Source: Paraburkholderia kururiensis JCM 10599 = LMG 19447
GTDB taxonomy: Bacteria; Pseudomonadota; Gammaproteobacteria; Burkholderiales; Burkholderiaceae
Assembly (NCBI RefSeq): GCF_003986935.1
Contig: NZ_RJZE01000013.1
Span: forward strand, 62,001 to 126,000
Direction: 5' to 3'
DNA: 64,000 nucleotides
This document shows, piece after piece, positions 25,566 to 34,802 of this stretch; the stretch's first letter is position 1; every line of letters starts with the position of its first letter. The notes below the pieces were generated by a model. That model was not told where the DNA came from. It saw nothing but the letters and a program-made list of their open reading frames with translations, and ran no database searches. The position numbers and the translations under genes are program-made.

Positions 25566-26815
25566 GATGACTGCCCTCCGCTATCGAGCCGGCCCGCATC
25601 GCGCAGCCGGCCCGCGTGGCCGAACAGCAAACTGCAGTTCGTGCCGCCGAAGCCGAACGAGTTGCTGAGCGCCGCGCGCAGCGAAGCCGCTCGGCCTTCC
25701 AGCAGATAGCCCGGCGAGAGCGCGGGGTCAGGCCGGGTCGTGTTGACGCCTGCGGGCAGCCATTGCGCGCGCAGCGACCACGCGGCGATCACCGCTTCCA
25801 GCGCGCCCGCCGCGCCCAGCGTGTGGCCCGTTGCGCCCTTCGTCGAGCTGCACGGCGTGCCGTCGAAGATCGCATTCACGGCGAGACTTTCGGCGGCGTC
25901 GTTGCTCGGCGTCGCGGTGCCGTGCAGGTTGATGTAGTCCACGCTGGCTGCCTCAATGCCGGCCTTGCCCGCCGTACGCAGGGCGTCCTCGATGGCCATG
26001 CGCGCACCGAGCCCTTCGGGATGCGGCGACGACATGTGATGCGCGTCGCTCGATTCGCCGATGCCGAGCAGCAGAATTGCGTCGTCGTGCAGCGCAGCGG
26101 CCTGCTGCGGCACGCGCTCGATCAGCGCGAACGCACCGGCCTCGCCGATCGAAATGCCGCTGCGCGCCACGTCGAACGGTCTGCACGGTTCGCGCGAGAG
26201 CAGTTCGAGCGAGTTGAAGCCGTAGAGCGTGGTGAGGCACAGCGAATCCACGCCGCCCACCACGGCGGCATCGATGAGCCCGGCTTCGATCATGCGGCGC
26301 GCCGACCCGAACACCTTCGCGCCCGACGAGCACGCCGACGAAATCGTGGTGGCCGGCCCTTGCAGCCCGAAGTACGTGCGCACGAACGCCGCCGCGGACC
26401 ACGGATTGTGGGTCTGCGCGTAGCGAAAGCCCGCGGGCAGGGCGCCCGTCTCTCCATCGCGCTGCCGGTAGGCCAGTTCGGTCTCCAGGATGCCGGCCGT
26501 GCTGGTGCCGACGAACACGCCAATGCGCGCGGCGCCGTAGCGTGCGGCCGCCTCGCGTACGGCGGCGTCGAAACCGTCCGCGGTGAAGGCCATCTGCGCG
26601 AGCCGGTTGTTGCGGCAGTCGAAGTCGGCAAGGTCTGCGCGCACGGGCACGGCATCGACGCCTGCCACCTCGCCCACCCAGGTGTCGAGCGTCGCCCGTT
26701 CGAAGCGGCACGGCGCGAGACCGCCGCGCCCTTGACGCAGGGCGTCGCCGAGGGCGTCGAGTCCGCGGCCGAGGCAGCTGGTGGCCGTGAAGTGCGAGAC
26801 GAGAAGAGGAGTCAC
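25562..26815 (-). CDS. 3-oxoacyl-ACP synthase (ApeO-like ketosynthase)
   Basis: 417 aa. Full FabF-type ketosynthase with C162 (TISSACSSGAK), H298 (NLHGTATPSND), K326 and H331 (TKGATGHTLGAAG). It should condense malonyl-ACP onto a growing polyene. The GTG at 26815 is chosen because TPLLVSHFTATSCLG matches the usual N terminus of this family; the only upstream ATG adds 32 unrelated residues. It is the active partner of the overlapping chain-length factor. A 130-bp gap separates it from the deacetylase gene upstream. Confidence 0.93.
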   Translation of the reverse strand: MTPLLVSHFTATSCLGRGLDALGDALRQGRGGLAPCRFERATLDTWVGEVAGVDAVPVRADLADFDCRNNRLAQMAFTADGFDAAVREAAARYGAARIGVFVGTSTAGILETELAYRQRDGETGALPAGFRYAQTHNPWSAAAFVRTYFGLQGPATTISSACSSGAKVFGSARRMIEAGLIDAAVVGGVDSLCLTTLYGFNSLELLSREPCRPFDVARSGISIGEAGAFALIERVPQQAAALHDDAILLLGIGESSDAHHMSSPHPEGLGARMAIEDALRTAGKAGIEAASVDYINLHGTATPSNDAAESLAVNAIFDGTPCSSTKGATGHTLGAAGALEAVIAAWSLRAQWLPAGVNTTRPDPALSPGYLLEGRAASLRAALSNSFGFGGTNCSLLFGHAGRLRDAGRLDSGGQSS

Positions 26816-26945
26816 GGCTCGGGGGTTCCGTTGCAGGTCATGGGGGCGATGCCGGGGATACAGGGGCGGGCCCGCGGGCTTGCCGGGTCGCGGGCGGCAC
26901 AATGGTAGCAAAGGGGCTCTATGGCGCGCCTCGACGTTGCGCCGT

Positions 26946-27809
26946 TCATGGCCGCCCCGCCTGGGTAGCCCATGCCGCCCGCAACGTCATGCAGCGCAAC
27001 TGCGCTGCCGCTGCGGCCTCCAGCACCTTCGGCAGCACGTCGAGCACGACCGGCCGGTTGTGCGCATCGCGCGCCGCGTGGCCGTCGTGCACGAGCAGGA
27101 TGTCGCCGGGCGCGAGGCCGTTCAGCAAGCGGTGCGCGACACGCGCGGCGTCGTTCGTGCGGGTGTCGAAGCCGCGCCGCGTCCAGCTGGCGAGGTGAAG
27201 GCCCAGCGCGCACAGCGCGGGTTCGAGGAACGGATTGCGCAGCCCCGCGGGCGCGCGGAAAAAGCGCGGCGACGTGCCGGTGATGCCGGCGAGCGTGGTT
27301 TGAGCGGCCTCGATCTCGCGCCGCATCGCGGCCGGCCCCAGCAGCGAGAAGCGGTGCAGATGCCGCTGGCTGTGATTCTCCACGGCGTGGCCGCGCGCGA
27401 CGATCGCTTCCACGCACTTCGGGTAGCGGCGCGCCTCGTCGCCGATGCAGAAGAACGTGGCGCGGGCGCCGTGGCGGTCCAGCACGTCGAGCACGCGCGG
27501 CGTGACCTCGGGGTGCGGGCCGTCGTCGATGGTGAGCGCGATGCTGTTGCCGGCGCTGGCGGGCAGGCGCCTCCAGTTCGGCCCGAGTAGCGCGCTGCGC
27601 GGCCACAGGCCCGCGGCGGTCAGCGCGAGGTGCGACGCCATCACGCTGCCGAGTGCCCACGGCCACGTGGCAGGCGCCGCACCCACGGCGGTGGCCGCCA
27701 CGGCATGCAGCCCGGCCGTGCCTGCAATGAAGGGCGACGGCCGCCAGCGTCGCGAGTGCGACGCCAAGGCTGCCGGCATGGCGGGCGGCACGTTGGTCTT
27801 GAGCGTCAT
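26946..27809 (-). CDS. NodB-family polysaccharide deacetylase
   Basis: 287 aa. Two N-terminal hydrophobic segments (~residues 25-70) suggest a membrane anchor. The NodB domain starts at IALTIDDGPHPEVTP (metal-binding Asp-Asp), then HAVENHSQRHLHRFS (H-x-x-x-H type), RFFRAPAGLRNP and ILLVHDGH. Such enzymes remove N-acetyl or other acyl groups from glycans. Its start overlaps the MMPL stop by 4 bases, placing it firmly in the polyene operon, where it may process a glycan or the sugar head of the polyene lipid. That role is inference. I do not recall a deacetylase in the characterised E. coli or Xenorhabdus APE clusters. Confidence 0.88.
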   Translation of the reverse strand: MTLKTNVPPAMPAALASHSRRWRPSPFIAGTAGLHAVAATAVGAAPATWPWALGSVMASHLALTAAGLWPRSALLGPNWRRLPASAGNSIALTIDDGPHPEVTPRVLDVLDRHGARATFFCIGDEARRYPKCVEAIVARGHAVENHSQRHLHRFSLLGPAAMRREIEAAQTTLAGITGTSPRFFRAPAGLRNPFLEPALCALGLHLASWTRRGFDTRTNDAARVAHRLLNGLAPGDILLVHDGHAARDAHNRPVVLDVLPKVLEAAAAAQLRCMTLRAAWATQAGRP

Positions 27810-30430
27810 CGCGCTTCTCCCGCATGAACGACGTGGGCCGCGTGGGTGGCGTGGGCCGTGCCGACCGGCGCGAGCATCGCCGAAAACACCAGCGCGAGCA
27901 CCGCGCCCGGCCCCACCGTGAGGCCGAATGCCTGCAGCAGCGGCACATGGGCGAAGGCGAGCAGCCCGAAGCCGGCTACCGTCGAAAGATTCGCCACGAG
28001 CAGCGACACGAGCGTGATGGGCGCCATGCGCGTGTCTTGCGCGGCACTTGCGTCGGCACTTGCATCGGCGCTGCGCGCCGGCATGTTGAAGAACAGCGCG
28101 TAGTTGGAGCCCACCGCGACGATCAGCAGCATGCCGATCAGATGCAGGATAGTGAGCGCCACGCCCGCCAGCGCAAGCGCCGCGCTTACCACGAGCACGG
28201 CTGCCGCGAGCGGCGCGAGCGTGCGCACCACACGCAGTGGCGAGCGCAGTGCGACGAGCAGCAGGACCACGATCGCGGCGAGGCCCGCGAGCGAGAGGCG
28301 CAGGTCCTCGCCCACGTAGTTCACATAGAGGCGGTCGGCCTCGGACTTCAGATCCACGAACAGGGCGCCCGGCACGTTGGCGCGCGCGACTGCCGCGCTG
28401 ACGCGGCCGGCATCGAGGCTCGGTTCGTCGGCACGCGCGGCCGGCGCGGCGCTTGCGGGTTGGGTCGTGGTTGGGGCCGCTGGCGCGCGCAGGGCGAGCA
28501 TCGCGCGCCAGGCGTTGCCGCCTTTGTTGGCGTCGTTGCCTTGATGGCTCAGCAACGCATCCACGGCGAGCGCCATCGACGTGCCGCGCAAGTCGTCGCG
28601 GGTGAGCAGGCCGCCGTTGCGCGCGGCCTGCACGTCGGCGATGAACGGTGCGAACACCTGCGGCTTGACGTGCACCGGCTGGTCTTCAACGGCCGTGCGC
28701 ATGCGTTCGGCGAGTACGTCCGCGGCCGGCAGGCTCGCCAGACGCGCGCGCTGCGTGGCCGCGCTCGGCAGGTACCGCGCGGGGCTCTCGTAGCCCGCGA
28801 TCACGCCTGCCGCTACGAGCGGCTGCAATTGCGCGCCTACCTTCTCCGCGCCTTCCAGCACGGCTTCCTCGCTGGCGCCCGAGATCACCACGAGGTAGCG
28901 GACGTCGGGGGCGCCCACGTCGGCGCGCAGGCTCGCATCGAGCGCCTGGCTTTGCGGCGACACAGGGCTCAACGCGGCCAGCTCGTGGCTCCAGAGATGC
29001 CCGCGGTGCGTGACCAGCACCGCGACGGCGGCCACCGTCAGCACCGCCACGAGCCAGCGCAGCCGCGAGGCGGTTTGCGCGAGCCGCGCGAGCACGGCGC
29101 CGGCACGCGACACGTCGCGTATGGCGTGATGCGGGCCGCGCAGATGCGGCAGCACGTAACGCGTGACGAGCGCAGCCGTGACGAGTCCCGCAATCGAATA
29201 GAGGCCCAGCTGCACGAGCCCCGGAAAACCCGAGAACAGCATCGACGAAAACCCGCACACCGAGGTCAGCACGCCGAGCCGCACCACGGGCCAGTAACGC
29301 GCGGTCCATTGGCGCAAGGCGTCTTCACGGCTCACGCGCGGGCCGGGTTCCGCACCCGTCCCCGCGCGCGACGACTGCACGAACAGATAGATCGAATAGT
29401 CCACGGCTTCGCCGATCAGCGTCGTGCCGAACCCGAGCGTGAGCCCGTGCACCGTGTGGAACACGACGCTCACCGCCGCGATGCCCGCCGCCACGCCGGA
29501 CAGCACGGGCAGCAGGCCAAGGGCGAGCGTGAGCGGCGAGCGATAGAGCACGAGCAGCAGCGCCGCGATCAGCACGAGGCTCAGCACCGAAAGCCGCTCG
29601 ACGTCGTGGCGGATGTTGTCGCGCGTTTCGACGGAAAACACGCCGGTGCCCGTCATTACGAGGCGGCAGGGCGAGGCCTTACTGCCCTGCGTGGCCGCAT
29701 CGAACGCATGCCGGACGGCGGCGATGGCGCGTGCTTGGGCGTCGGTGTCCGAGCCGGCGGCGCGCGTTTCTACGAGCAGCAGCGCGCGCTGGCCGTCGCG
29801 CGACGCCCATACGCCGTCCTGCACGGCAGGCTGCTGGCCGCTTTCGAGCCGCTCGGCGAAAGCCGTGGTTTCGCCGGTCGGGTCGCGCGGCAACAGCGCC
29901 TTCGTGAGCAAACCCGCGGACGAACTGAGCAGATCGAGACTTTCGCCGAGCGCGCGATGCAGGCCGTCCGCCGAAAAGCGCTCGGGCGTGACCGTTGGAC
30001 TCAGCACGTAGCGATGCTCGAAGACGAAGCGCTGGTCGTTCGCCTCGTTCACGGGCTCGCCGTTGTTGACCGCGGCGAACTGCGGGTCGCTGCGCAGCGT
30101 CGTCGCCATGCGGCGTGAGAGCGCGGCGCGCGTGGCCGCGTCGCCGCCTTCGATGCCGACGAGGATCAGCCGCGACACGAGCCCCTCGCGCAACTGCTCG
30201 ACGAGCACCTGTTGCCGCGCGTCGGGCGAGCGCGGCAGGAACGCGGAAAGGTCGGCGGTGAACTGCGCACGGGCAATGGCGACGCCGCACGCGAGAAGAA
30301 ACAGCAGCCACAGCAGCACGGCGAGCGGCGGCCGGCCGCGGCCAGGGCCAGGGCCAAGCGGCGGTTGCCGTGGCTCGCCCGGCGGCAGCGGTTGCGGCTT
30401 GCTCCCCTTGTGCGATGTGGCGGCGCTCAT
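27806..30430 (-). CDS. MMPL/RND-type exporter of the polyene locus
   Basis: 874 aa. Two RND-like halves, each with one helix, a periplasmic loop and about five helices (12 in total; for example LLVLYRSPLTLALGLLPVLSG and IVVLLLVALRSPLRVVRTLAP). The periplasmic loops contain the DPRQFAAVNNGE-like and RDDLRGTSMALAVD regions typical of the predicted exporters in aryl polyene and xanthomonadin loci. It probably moves the lipid product from the inner membrane, with the LolA-like protein as carrier. A short SADASADASA repeat (12-bp units) lies near residue 780. The start overlaps the LolA-like stop by one base. Confidence 0.9.
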   Translation of the reverse strand: MSAATSHKGSKPQPLPPGEPRQPPLGPGPGRGRPPLAVLLWLLFLLACGVAIARAQFTADLSAFLPRSPDARQQVLVEQLREGLVSRLILVGIEGGDAATRAALSRRMATTLRSDPQFAAVNNGEPVNEANDQRFVFEHRYVLSPTVTPERFSADGLHRALGESLDLLSSSAGLLTKALLPRDPTGETTAFAERLESGQQPAVQDGVWASRDGQRALLLVETRAAGSDTDAQARAIAAVRHAFDAATQGSKASPCRLVMTGTGVFSVETRDNIRHDVERLSVLSLVLIAALLLVLYRSPLTLALGLLPVLSGVAAGIAAVSVVFHTVHGLTLGFGTTLIGEAVDYSIYLFVQSSRAGTGAEPGPRVSREDALRQWTARYWPVVRLGVLTSVCGFSSMLFSGFPGLVQLGLYSIAGLVTAALVTRYVLPHLRGPHHAIRDVSRAGAVLARLAQTASRLRWLVAVLTVAAVAVLVTHRGHLWSHELAALSPVSPQSQALDASLRADVGAPDVRYLVVISGASEEAVLEGAEKVGAQLQPLVAAGVIAGYESPARYLPSAATQRARLASLPAADVLAERMRTAVEDQPVHVKPQVFAPFIADVQAARNGGLLTRDDLRGTSMALAVDALLSHQGNDANKGGNAWRAMLALRAPAAPTTTQPASAAPAARADEPSLDAGRVSAAVARANVPGALFVDLKSEADRLYVNYVGEDLRLSLAGLAAIVVLLLVALRSPLRVVRTLAPLAAAVLVVSAALALAGVALTILHLIGMLLIVAVGSNYALFFNMPARSADASADASAAQDTRMAPITLVSLLVANLSTVAGFGLLAFAHVPLLQAFGLTVGPGAVLALVFSAMLAPVGTAHATHAAHVVHAGEAR

Positions 30431-31161
30431 CAGGGCGCTCCGGCGTTTTGCAGTCGCATCAGCGAACGGTCGCCGTCGGCCTGCTGGATCGCCACGCTAT
30501 GCAGCATGTCGCGCGTGCCGCGCAGCGTGATCTCGCTCACGTTCTTGCGCAGGCGCGAGTCGAGCGGCGTGAGCGTGAGCGTCCAGCCGTCGCCTTCGCC
30601 TGCGACCGCCACCTTGTAGACCTGTTCCAGCACGTAGCGGTTGCCCGCCAGCGTGGCGCGAATGCCTTCGATGAACGCGGCCAGCTCCGGGTACTGCGCG
30701 AGCGCGAGCGTATAGCGATGGTCGTTGCGCGCGACGGTGAGCTTGTCGCCGTCCACCACGAGGTCTTCGGGCTTCGGGCTCAGCGTGCGTTTTTCGAGGT
30801 GGTCAGGCGCGGTGAAACTGAGTTCGCCCGACGAGACCACCGGCTGGTCTGCGATGGCGAGGTACTTGGTTTCGGTGAAAGTGGCGTGCCCCGACTTCTT
30901 CTGCGCGAGCGTGGCCATCAGGCGGTCGAGGGTCCACGCGGACGATGACGACGACGTGGCTCGTGCGTCGGTGTGCATCGAGGCGTTCGCAGGGGGAACG
31001 GCCTGCGCGGTGACGGATGGCGCATCGGCACTTGCCGCTAACGCTTGCGCGGCGCTCGCGTCGATGCACGTGCAGAGCCCGATCACGCCTGCGCTCACGA
31101 GAGCGAGGCATGCCCGGGCGGGCACCACGGCGGCACGAGAGCGGTTACGAAAAACCATCAT
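30430..31161 (-). CDS. LolA-like outer membrane lipoprotein carrier homologue
   Basis: 243 aa. Hydrophobic signal region (residues ~18-38), a low-complexity linker, then a LolA-fold domain from ~residue 75 (LDRLMATLAQKKSGHATFTE, VSSGELSFTAPDHLEKRTL, LTLTPLDSRLRKNVSEITLRG). LolA proteins carry lipidated molecules across the periplasm. This paralogue is locus-specific and probably carries the polyene lipid rather than lipoproteins. It lies between the acyltransferase (3-bp gap) and the exporter (one-base overlap). Confidence 0.88.
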   Translation of the reverse strand: MMVFRNRSRAAVVPARACLALVSAGVIGLCTCIDASAAQALAASADAPSVTAQAVPPANASMHTDARATSSSSSAWTLDRLMATLAQKKSGHATFTETKYLAIADQPVVSSGELSFTAPDHLEKRTLSPKPEDLVVDGDKLTVARNDHRYTLALAQYPELAAFIEGIRATLAGNRYVLEQVYKVAVAGEGDGWTLTLTPLDSRLRKNVSEITLRGTRDMLHSVAIQQADGDRSLMRLQNAGAP

Positions 31162-31164
31162 GCT

Positions 31165-32151
31165 TCAGCTGTCCCTCATGGTGTTGCCGAGATCCGGATG
31201 GCGCGCGAGCGGCCCATGCGCGCACGGCGTTTCGCGTCGGCGTTGCGCGCCCGTCTGCCAGAAATCGAAGAAGTTGAACCAGTTGTAGGGCGCCGCGCGG
31301 CAGTAGCGCTCGATCAGCTCGACATAGCGCGCGAGCGCCGCCTGAACCTCGGCCTCGCGCGCGCCGCGCGGCGTGTGCGTGAAGTCCGCGAGCAGGTCGA
31401 AGTGGATGTCGTAGCGGTTGCCGCCGCGGTACAGGCCCGTCATGAAGATGACCGGGCGCCTCAGCATGGCGGCCATGCGCAATGGCCCGAGCGGGAACGC
31501 GGCAGGCGCGCCGAGGAAGTCGAACTGCCGCACGGCGTCGCCGCCGTCGCGCAGCAGCGTGCGGTCGGCGAGCATGCCGATCATGCTGCCCGTGTCGAGA
31601 TACTCGCGCACCTTCAGCATCGAATCGATTTGCCCGAGCGGGATCACGTCCTGCTTCGCGGCAGGGTTCACGGTGGCGAGAATCGCGTTGATGTGCCGCG
31701 CGTTTTCCTCGTACATCGTGATGGCGACGCGCAGGCTGGGCCGCGAGCGGCCAATCGTGCGGCACACCTCGAAGCTGCCCAGATGCGCGCCCATCAGGAA
31801 AGCGCCGCGGCCTTCGGCGAGCGCGGCGCCCACGAGCGTCTGGTCATGCAGATGGAGGTCGAACAGATCGAAGCGGCCGTTGAGCAGATAGATGCGGTCG
31901 TGGACCGTGGAAGCGAAGGTCCAGACGTGCCGCCACACGTCGCGCCAGCGTGCCGGGCGGCCCAGCACACGCGCGAGATAGGCGCGCGAGGCGCGGCGCA
32001 CGTCGGCCGAGAACGCGAGGAAATACGCAGTGATGGGCACGAGCAGCGCGCGGCTTGCGCGCCGGCCCAGGTTCAACGACACCCAGGTCATGGCGCGCAG
32101 CAGCTTGAGGTTGCTGCGTTCTTCGCGTTGGGCCCAGTCGCTGCGATTCAT
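31165..32151 (-). CDS. LpxL/HtrB-like acyltransferase
   Basis: 328 aa. Motif HLGSFE (HX4E; ~residue 123) in GAFLMGAHLGSFEVCRTIG is the catalytic motif of the lipid A late acyltransferase family. GMLADRTLL and ADFTHTPRG follow in the expected order. In aryl polyene loci such an enzyme is thought to build or modify the lipid anchor. The start overlaps the stop of the adenylating enzyme by 4 bases. It does not replace the lipid A genes, which should lie elsewhere. Confidence 0.88.
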   Translation of the reverse strand: MNRSDWAQREERSNLKLLRAMTWVSLNLGRRASRALLVPITAYFLAFSADVRRASRAYLARVLGRPARWRDVWRHVWTFASTVHDRIYLLNGRFDLFDLHLHDQTLVGAALAEGRGAFLMGAHLGSFEVCRTIGRSRPSLRVAITMYEENARHINAILATVNPAAKQDVIPLGQIDSMLKVREYLDTGSMIGMLADRTLLRDGGDAVRQFDFLGAPAAFPLGPLRMAAMLRRPVIFMTGLYRGGNRYDIHFDLLADFTHTPRGAREAEVQAALARYVELIERYCRAAPYNWFNFFDFWQTGAQRRRETPCAHGPLARHPDLGNTMRDS

Positions 32152-33971
32152 GAGCCCTCCTGGCGAAGCGGCGGCGTAGGTGCGCTAGCCGCCAGCGCGC
32201 CGCTTGCCACCACGCGGCCGCTCGCCGACACGGTGAAGCGCACCGCGCCGCTGGCCGTGATGTCGTAACGCACGTCGAGCGGTTCGTCGGGCGACGCGGA
32301 GCTGGGGAATTTGGCCGAACTCAGACGGTAGGCATCGAGCGGACGGTTCAGCGCCGCGCCGATGGCCGTGAGCGCGCGCTCGAGCAGCACGACGCCCGGC
32401 ACGATGGGCCGGCCCGGAAAGTGGCCGGGGAACGCAGGGTGATCGGCGGGAATCGTGAAGGTGAGCGGGGCGGCCGGCTCGTGCTTCGTCTGGTGATCCG
32501 GCCGCGTTTGGCCGTGTGCTCGCGCGTCCTGCTTCATCCGGGCGAGCGCGCGTGCGTGCTCGCCAAGCAGCGCCTTCAACATCGCCTGCGTCAGCTTGCC
32601 GTTCGCATCGCGCGGCAGCGCTTCGACGAACACGAGCGGGCGCGGCATGAAGGCGGTGTCGATACGTTCGCGCAGCGCGCGCTGCAAATCTGCCGCGGCG
32701 AGCCCCGGCGCCACGACGAACGCCATGAGCCGCGTGGCGAGATGCGGGTTCAGAGCGTGGGGCGTGCCGGCGGGCGCGAGCGCGGCGCGGCTTTCGTCGG
32801 GCATGACGAACACGCCGTCGGTCACGCCGGCAATCGCGTTGAGCTGATGATTCAGGTACGCGAGCGAGGTTCGCTTGCCCGCGATGTTGATGAGGTCGGC
32901 CTTGCGTCCGTGCAGCAGAAACCGCGTGTCGTCGAGCGGTTCGAGCGCGTCGCCCATCGCGACCGGTGGTTCGACGTGCGCGCCGTGCGCTTCGAACACC
33001 GTGCCGTCCTCGTTCGCTGCGTTCGCTGCGTTCGCCGCGTTTGTTTCCCGCGCACGCAGTTGAACGCCGGGCAGCAGGTGCCAGCTGGCCTCGTGCGCCG
33101 TACGCCGTGTGGCGATCTGGCCGGTCTCCGTGCTGCCGTAGATCTCGACGAGCGGCATGCCGAACGCTGCTTGCGCCGCACGCGCGAGTTCGGGCGCAAG
33201 CGGCGCGGTGGCCGACAGCGCGAGCGCGACGGGCGGCAGCGTGTGGCCCGCGAGCGTGAGCGCACGCAGATGCACGGGCGACGTGACAAGCACGCGCGGC
33301 GCGGGCACGGTGGCAAGTTCGCGGGCGATATCGGCGGGATAGAAGGGCCGCGCGTGGCTGAAGGCGAGGCCGTTCACGAGCGCGAGCAGCACCGTGGTCT
33401 CGAAGCCGTACATATGCTGCGCCGGCACCGTGCCGACGAGTGTGCAGGGCGGACCTTCGAGCAGCCCCAGCCGCGCCGCCGACGCGCGCAGGCACGCGAC
33501 CAGTGCGCCCCAGCGTTTGCCGTGCGGCACCGGCGTGCCCGTGGAACCCGAGGTGAACAGATATGCGACGGTTTGCGAGGCGTCGATCTGCGGCACGCTG
33601 AAGGTGGGGTTGGCGGTGGCGTCGTCCGAAGAAGGCGGTTCGGGAAAGCGGAACTGCGGCAGATCGACGGCGCAGTCGTCGCTGTCGTGCAGGCAGAAGG
33701 TGTCCGGCGCGAACGCGAGCAACTCGCGCACCGCGGCCGGCGTATGCGAGGGCGGCAGCACGCTGATCCTGCCCGCGACCATCGCCGCGCACAGGCCCAC
33801 GGCGAAGCGGTAGCGGTCGGTGCACTGGTTGAAGACGTGTCTGCCCGCAGGCAACACGGCGGCAAGCCGCTGCACGTCCGCGAGGAACGTGCGCACGGAA
33901 CACGGCGCGCCGTCGCGCCACGCGATCGTCTGATCGGGCGACGTGTGGGACACGAGAGGAAGGCTCGACAT
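32148..33971 (-). CDS. Adenylating acyl-ACP synthetase fused to a hotdog dehydratase
   Basis: 607 aa, two domains. Residues ~1-455 are an AMP-binding enzyme: P-loop YLFTSGSTGTPVPHGK, STETGQIATR, LLHGRKADLINIAGKR and PRDANGKLTQ. It likely activates an aryl or fatty acid starter for loading on the ACP. Residues ~495-607 are a FabZ/ApeI-like domain with HPAFPGHFPGRPIVPG. In E. coli-type APE clusters these activities are separate genes (ApeH and ApeI). A 9-bp repeat encodes NAANAANAAN in the AMP-binding domain. The start at 33971 opens with MSSLPLVSH; the 51 upstream in-frame residues are Arg-rich and unlikely. Confidence 0.88.
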   Translation of the reverse strand: MSSLPLVSHTSPDQTIAWRDGAPCSVRTFLADVQRLAAVLPAGRHVFNQCTDRYRFAVGLCAAMVAGRISVLPPSHTPAAVRELLAFAPDTFCLHDSDDCAVDLPQFRFPEPPSSDDATANPTFSVPQIDASQTVAYLFTSGSTGTPVPHGKRWGALVACLRASAARLGLLEGPPCTLVGTVPAQHMYGFETTVLLALVNGLAFSHARPFYPADIARELATVPAPRVLVTSPVHLRALTLAGHTLPPVALALSATAPLAPELARAAQAAFGMPLVEIYGSTETGQIATRRTAHEASWHLLPGVQLRARETNAANAANAANEDGTVFEAHGAHVEPPVAMGDALEPLDDTRFLLHGRKADLINIAGKRTSLAYLNHQLNAIAGVTDGVFVMPDESRAALAPAGTPHALNPHLATRLMAFVVAPGLAAADLQRALRERIDTAFMPRPLVFVEALPRDANGKLTQAMLKALLGEHARALARMKQDARAHGQTRPDHQTKHEPAAPLTFTIPADHPAFPGHFPGRPIVPGVVLLERALTAIGAALNRPLDAYRLSSAKFPSSASPDEPLDVRYDITASGAVRFTVSASGRVVASGALAASAPTPPLRQEGS

Positions 33972-34124
33972 GACTCTGCGGCTGCTCGGTAAGCTCGATA
34001 AGGGTGACGACTCGATACGACGACTACGACGATTACGACCGCTACGAAAGCGCCGGCGGCGAGCGGCGCCACGCCACGGGTTGCGACGGCGTGCGCCAAT
34101 ACCGCCTGCTCGCGCCCGCCGCAT

Positions 34125-34802
34125 TCATTGCGCGCGCTCCGGCATCGCGTGTGCTCTGGCTTCGCTTGCCTCACGATACGCGCGCAGGCTCGCGAGCAGG
34201 CCCGCTTGCGGCTCGTGCGGCAGCACGATGCGCCGGCACGCGTATTCGACGACGAACATCGCGCCGGCGAGCGGCAACGTCAGATAGTTGGCGAACGTGG
34301 ACCACGTGAGCGGCGACGCCGTCGCGAACAGCAACGTGGACACGCTCGCCATCGCGATGAAGAAGAGCGCCCACGCCGCGGTGATGGTGCGCGTGTAGCG
34401 CGCGACCTCGGGCGAGAGCGGGCCTTGCATCATCGTTGCGAACTGCGTGCAGAGCGGCGTGCGCGTTTCAACGAGCGTGCGGCCGAACATGCATGCCATC
34501 GCCAGATTGAAGCTCGCATGCTCGAGCCAGGCACCCCATTCGAAGTGGCGCGCGAGCGGTTCGCGCGCGGCCCACAGCGTGGCGCAGACGGCCGCCCACA
34601 ACGCCAGCCACACGGTGCGCCGCGGCGAACGCAGCGCGGCGCCGAGCGTGGCGGCCAGCACGGGCGCGAGCACGAGTGCGAGCCCGAGGCCGCCCATGCC
34701 GGGCGTGGCCGCCGCGTAATGCGTGCCGATCTGGCAGGCCATCAACGCCGCGACGACGATGGCGCCGCTGCCGGCGCGAGCAAGACGGACGAGGGCGCTC
34801 AC
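34125..34802 (-). CDS. Polytopic membrane protein of the polyene locus
   Basis: 225 aa with about six hydrophobic segments (AIVVAALMACQIG, LGLALVLAPVLAATLGAAL, TVWLALWAAVCATLW, AAWALFFIAMASVSTLLF, YLTLPLAGAMFVVEYACRR). It resembles the COG4648-type membrane proteins found beside AMP ligases in aryl polyene loci. Function unknown. GTG at 34802 is chosen because GGAG lies 7 bp upstream; an ATG at 34877 is possible. A 153-bp gap with a GACGACTACGAC-like microrepeat separates it from the next gene. It heads the minus-strand operon. Confidence 0.75.
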   Translation of the reverse strand: MSALVRLARAGSGAIVVAALMACQIGTHYAAATPGMGGLGLALVLAPVLAATLGAALRSPRRTVWLALWAAVCATLWAAREPLARHFEWGAWLEHASFNLAMACMFGRTLVETRTPLCTQFATMMQGPLSPEVARYTRTITAAWALFFIAMASVSTLLFATASPLTWSTFANYLTLPLAGAMFVVEYACRRIVLPHEPQAGLLASLRAYREASEARAHAMPERAQ

